Source of the DNA: Commensalibacter melissae | Lineage (GTDB): Bacteria; Pseudomonadota; Alphaproteobacteria; Acetobacterales; Acetobacteraceae | Length of the DNA stretch: 64,000 nt | Assembly: GCF_003691365.1 (NCBI RefSeq) | Contig: NZ_CP033087.1 | Location: 62,001-126,000 of the forward strand | Direction of reading: 5' to 3' | Shown here: positions 63,658 to 64,000 of the stretch, in pieces | Layout: each line of letters opens with the position of its first letter | Numbering within the stretch: position 1 is the stretch's first letter | Notes under the pieces: model-generated | Told to the model about the DNA's origin: nothing | The model's database searches: none | Seen by the model: only the letters and a program-made list of their open reading frames with translations | Program-made: the position numbers and the translations under genes

Positions 63658-64000
63658 ATGGCTAAGAATATTGAACCCAATCTTAAAAATATTGAGTTAT
63701 ATTTAAAACTTAATCGAACAGAAAATTTTTTAATTCCAGAATATCAACGGGGATATTCATGGGATATTGGACAATGTGATAAATTGTTAGAAGATATAGA
63801 GAATTTTAAGGAGAGTGAATCAAATGATCCTTATTTTTTTGGAAGCATTATAATTGATTGCTCGGATCAAAATCAATTCAGTCTAATTGACGGTCAACAG
63901 CGTACAACAACTTTTTTGTTGTTACTCAAAGCCATTTTGTTACGATTAAATGAAGTGCTGCAAACTGTTTCAAAAGATGAAGATTCAGAGGCATTGATAG
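63658..64000 (+). CDS. DUF262-domain protein, 5' part only
   Basis: The frame begins at ATG 63658 and is still open at the right edge. The translated start has IPEYQRGYSWDIGQCDKLLEDI, YFFGSIIID and FSLIDGQQRTTTFLLLLKAI, the ParB-like DUF262 signature with the DGQQRTTT motif. DUF262 proteins include the GmrS half of the GmrSD type IV restriction system and other defence or stress nucleases. Whether a DUF1524 nuclease domain follows cannot be seen. An AGGA lies about 12 bases upstream. Confidence 0.85.
   Translation, partial: MAKNIEPNLKNIELYLKLNRTENFLIPEYQRGYSWDIGQCDKLLEDIENFKESESNDPYFFGSIIIDCSDQNQFSLIDGQQRTTTFLLLLKAILLRLNEVLQTVSKDEDSEALI

Overview
This 64 kb window is AT-rich chromosomal DNA from what looks like an acetic acid bacterium (Acetobacteraceae, Alphaproteobacteria), most probably a low-GC insect-gut lineage such as Commensalibacter. 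This is inferred from gene content and base composition; no search was run. The main pointers are the fused transaldolase/glucose-6-phosphate isomerase, the short NAD-type 6-phosphogluconate dehydrogenase, the OprB-type sugar porin, the gluconate/pentose-phosphate genes and the cytochrome bd oxidase.

Layout. 1-3757: end of a dihydroxyacetone kinase gene, a sugar porin, hisC and an ankyrin protein. 4150-18839: a central-carbon block with transketolase, tal-pgi and gnd, then an FAD/Fe-S oxidoreductase beside pyruvate:ferredoxin oxidoreductase, then a HAD phosphatase, pgl, rpiA and gluconokinase. Together these take gluconate through 6-phosphogluconate and the pentose phosphates to acetyl-CoA. 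18840-22503: a copper-type locus with an OprC-like TonB-dependent receptor, a His/Met/Cys-rich DUF2946-like membrane protein and a divergent TonB. 22900-29749: glutathione-dependent formaldehyde detoxification (frmA, fghA), an unusual SCO-like protein, polA, a small zinc protein and a secreted alpha/beta hydrolase. 29795-36899: all on the minus strand, sulfate assimilation (cysN, cysD, an Fe-S type cysH) and the sulfate ABC importer (cysA, cysW, cysT, binding protein).

37269-44466: cytochrome bd locus, cydD-cydC, a second DUF2946-like protein, cydA-cydB, an N-terminally extended CydX and a 32-residue membrane peptide, closed by a 50-bp perfect palindrome. 44682-53008: an orphan phage-tail-fibre cassette with a fibre carrying the phage N-terminal motif, a fibre-tail adaptor-like protein, a collagen-like 1252-residue fibre with a near-perfect 270-bp tandem repeat, two S74-chaperone-type proteins of which one looks like an internal-deletion copy, and two small proteins. 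No capsid, sheath, portal, terminase or integrase is present. It is followed by about 1.3 kb of decayed sequence and a tRNA-Arg(CCG). 54561-63499: ordinary chromosome with a TRIC-type channel protein, ribokinase, an aldehyde dehydrogenase, a methyltransferase, UDP-glucose dehydrogenase, mlaE-mlaF and radA. A DUF262 (GmrS-like) gene runs off the right edge.

The best candidates for undescribed biology are three. First, the paired His/Met/Cys-rich DUF2946-like proteins, one beside the OprC-like receptor and one inside the bd oxidase locus. Second, the isolated tail-fibre cassette next to a tRNA. Third, the extra small proteins downstream of cydAB.
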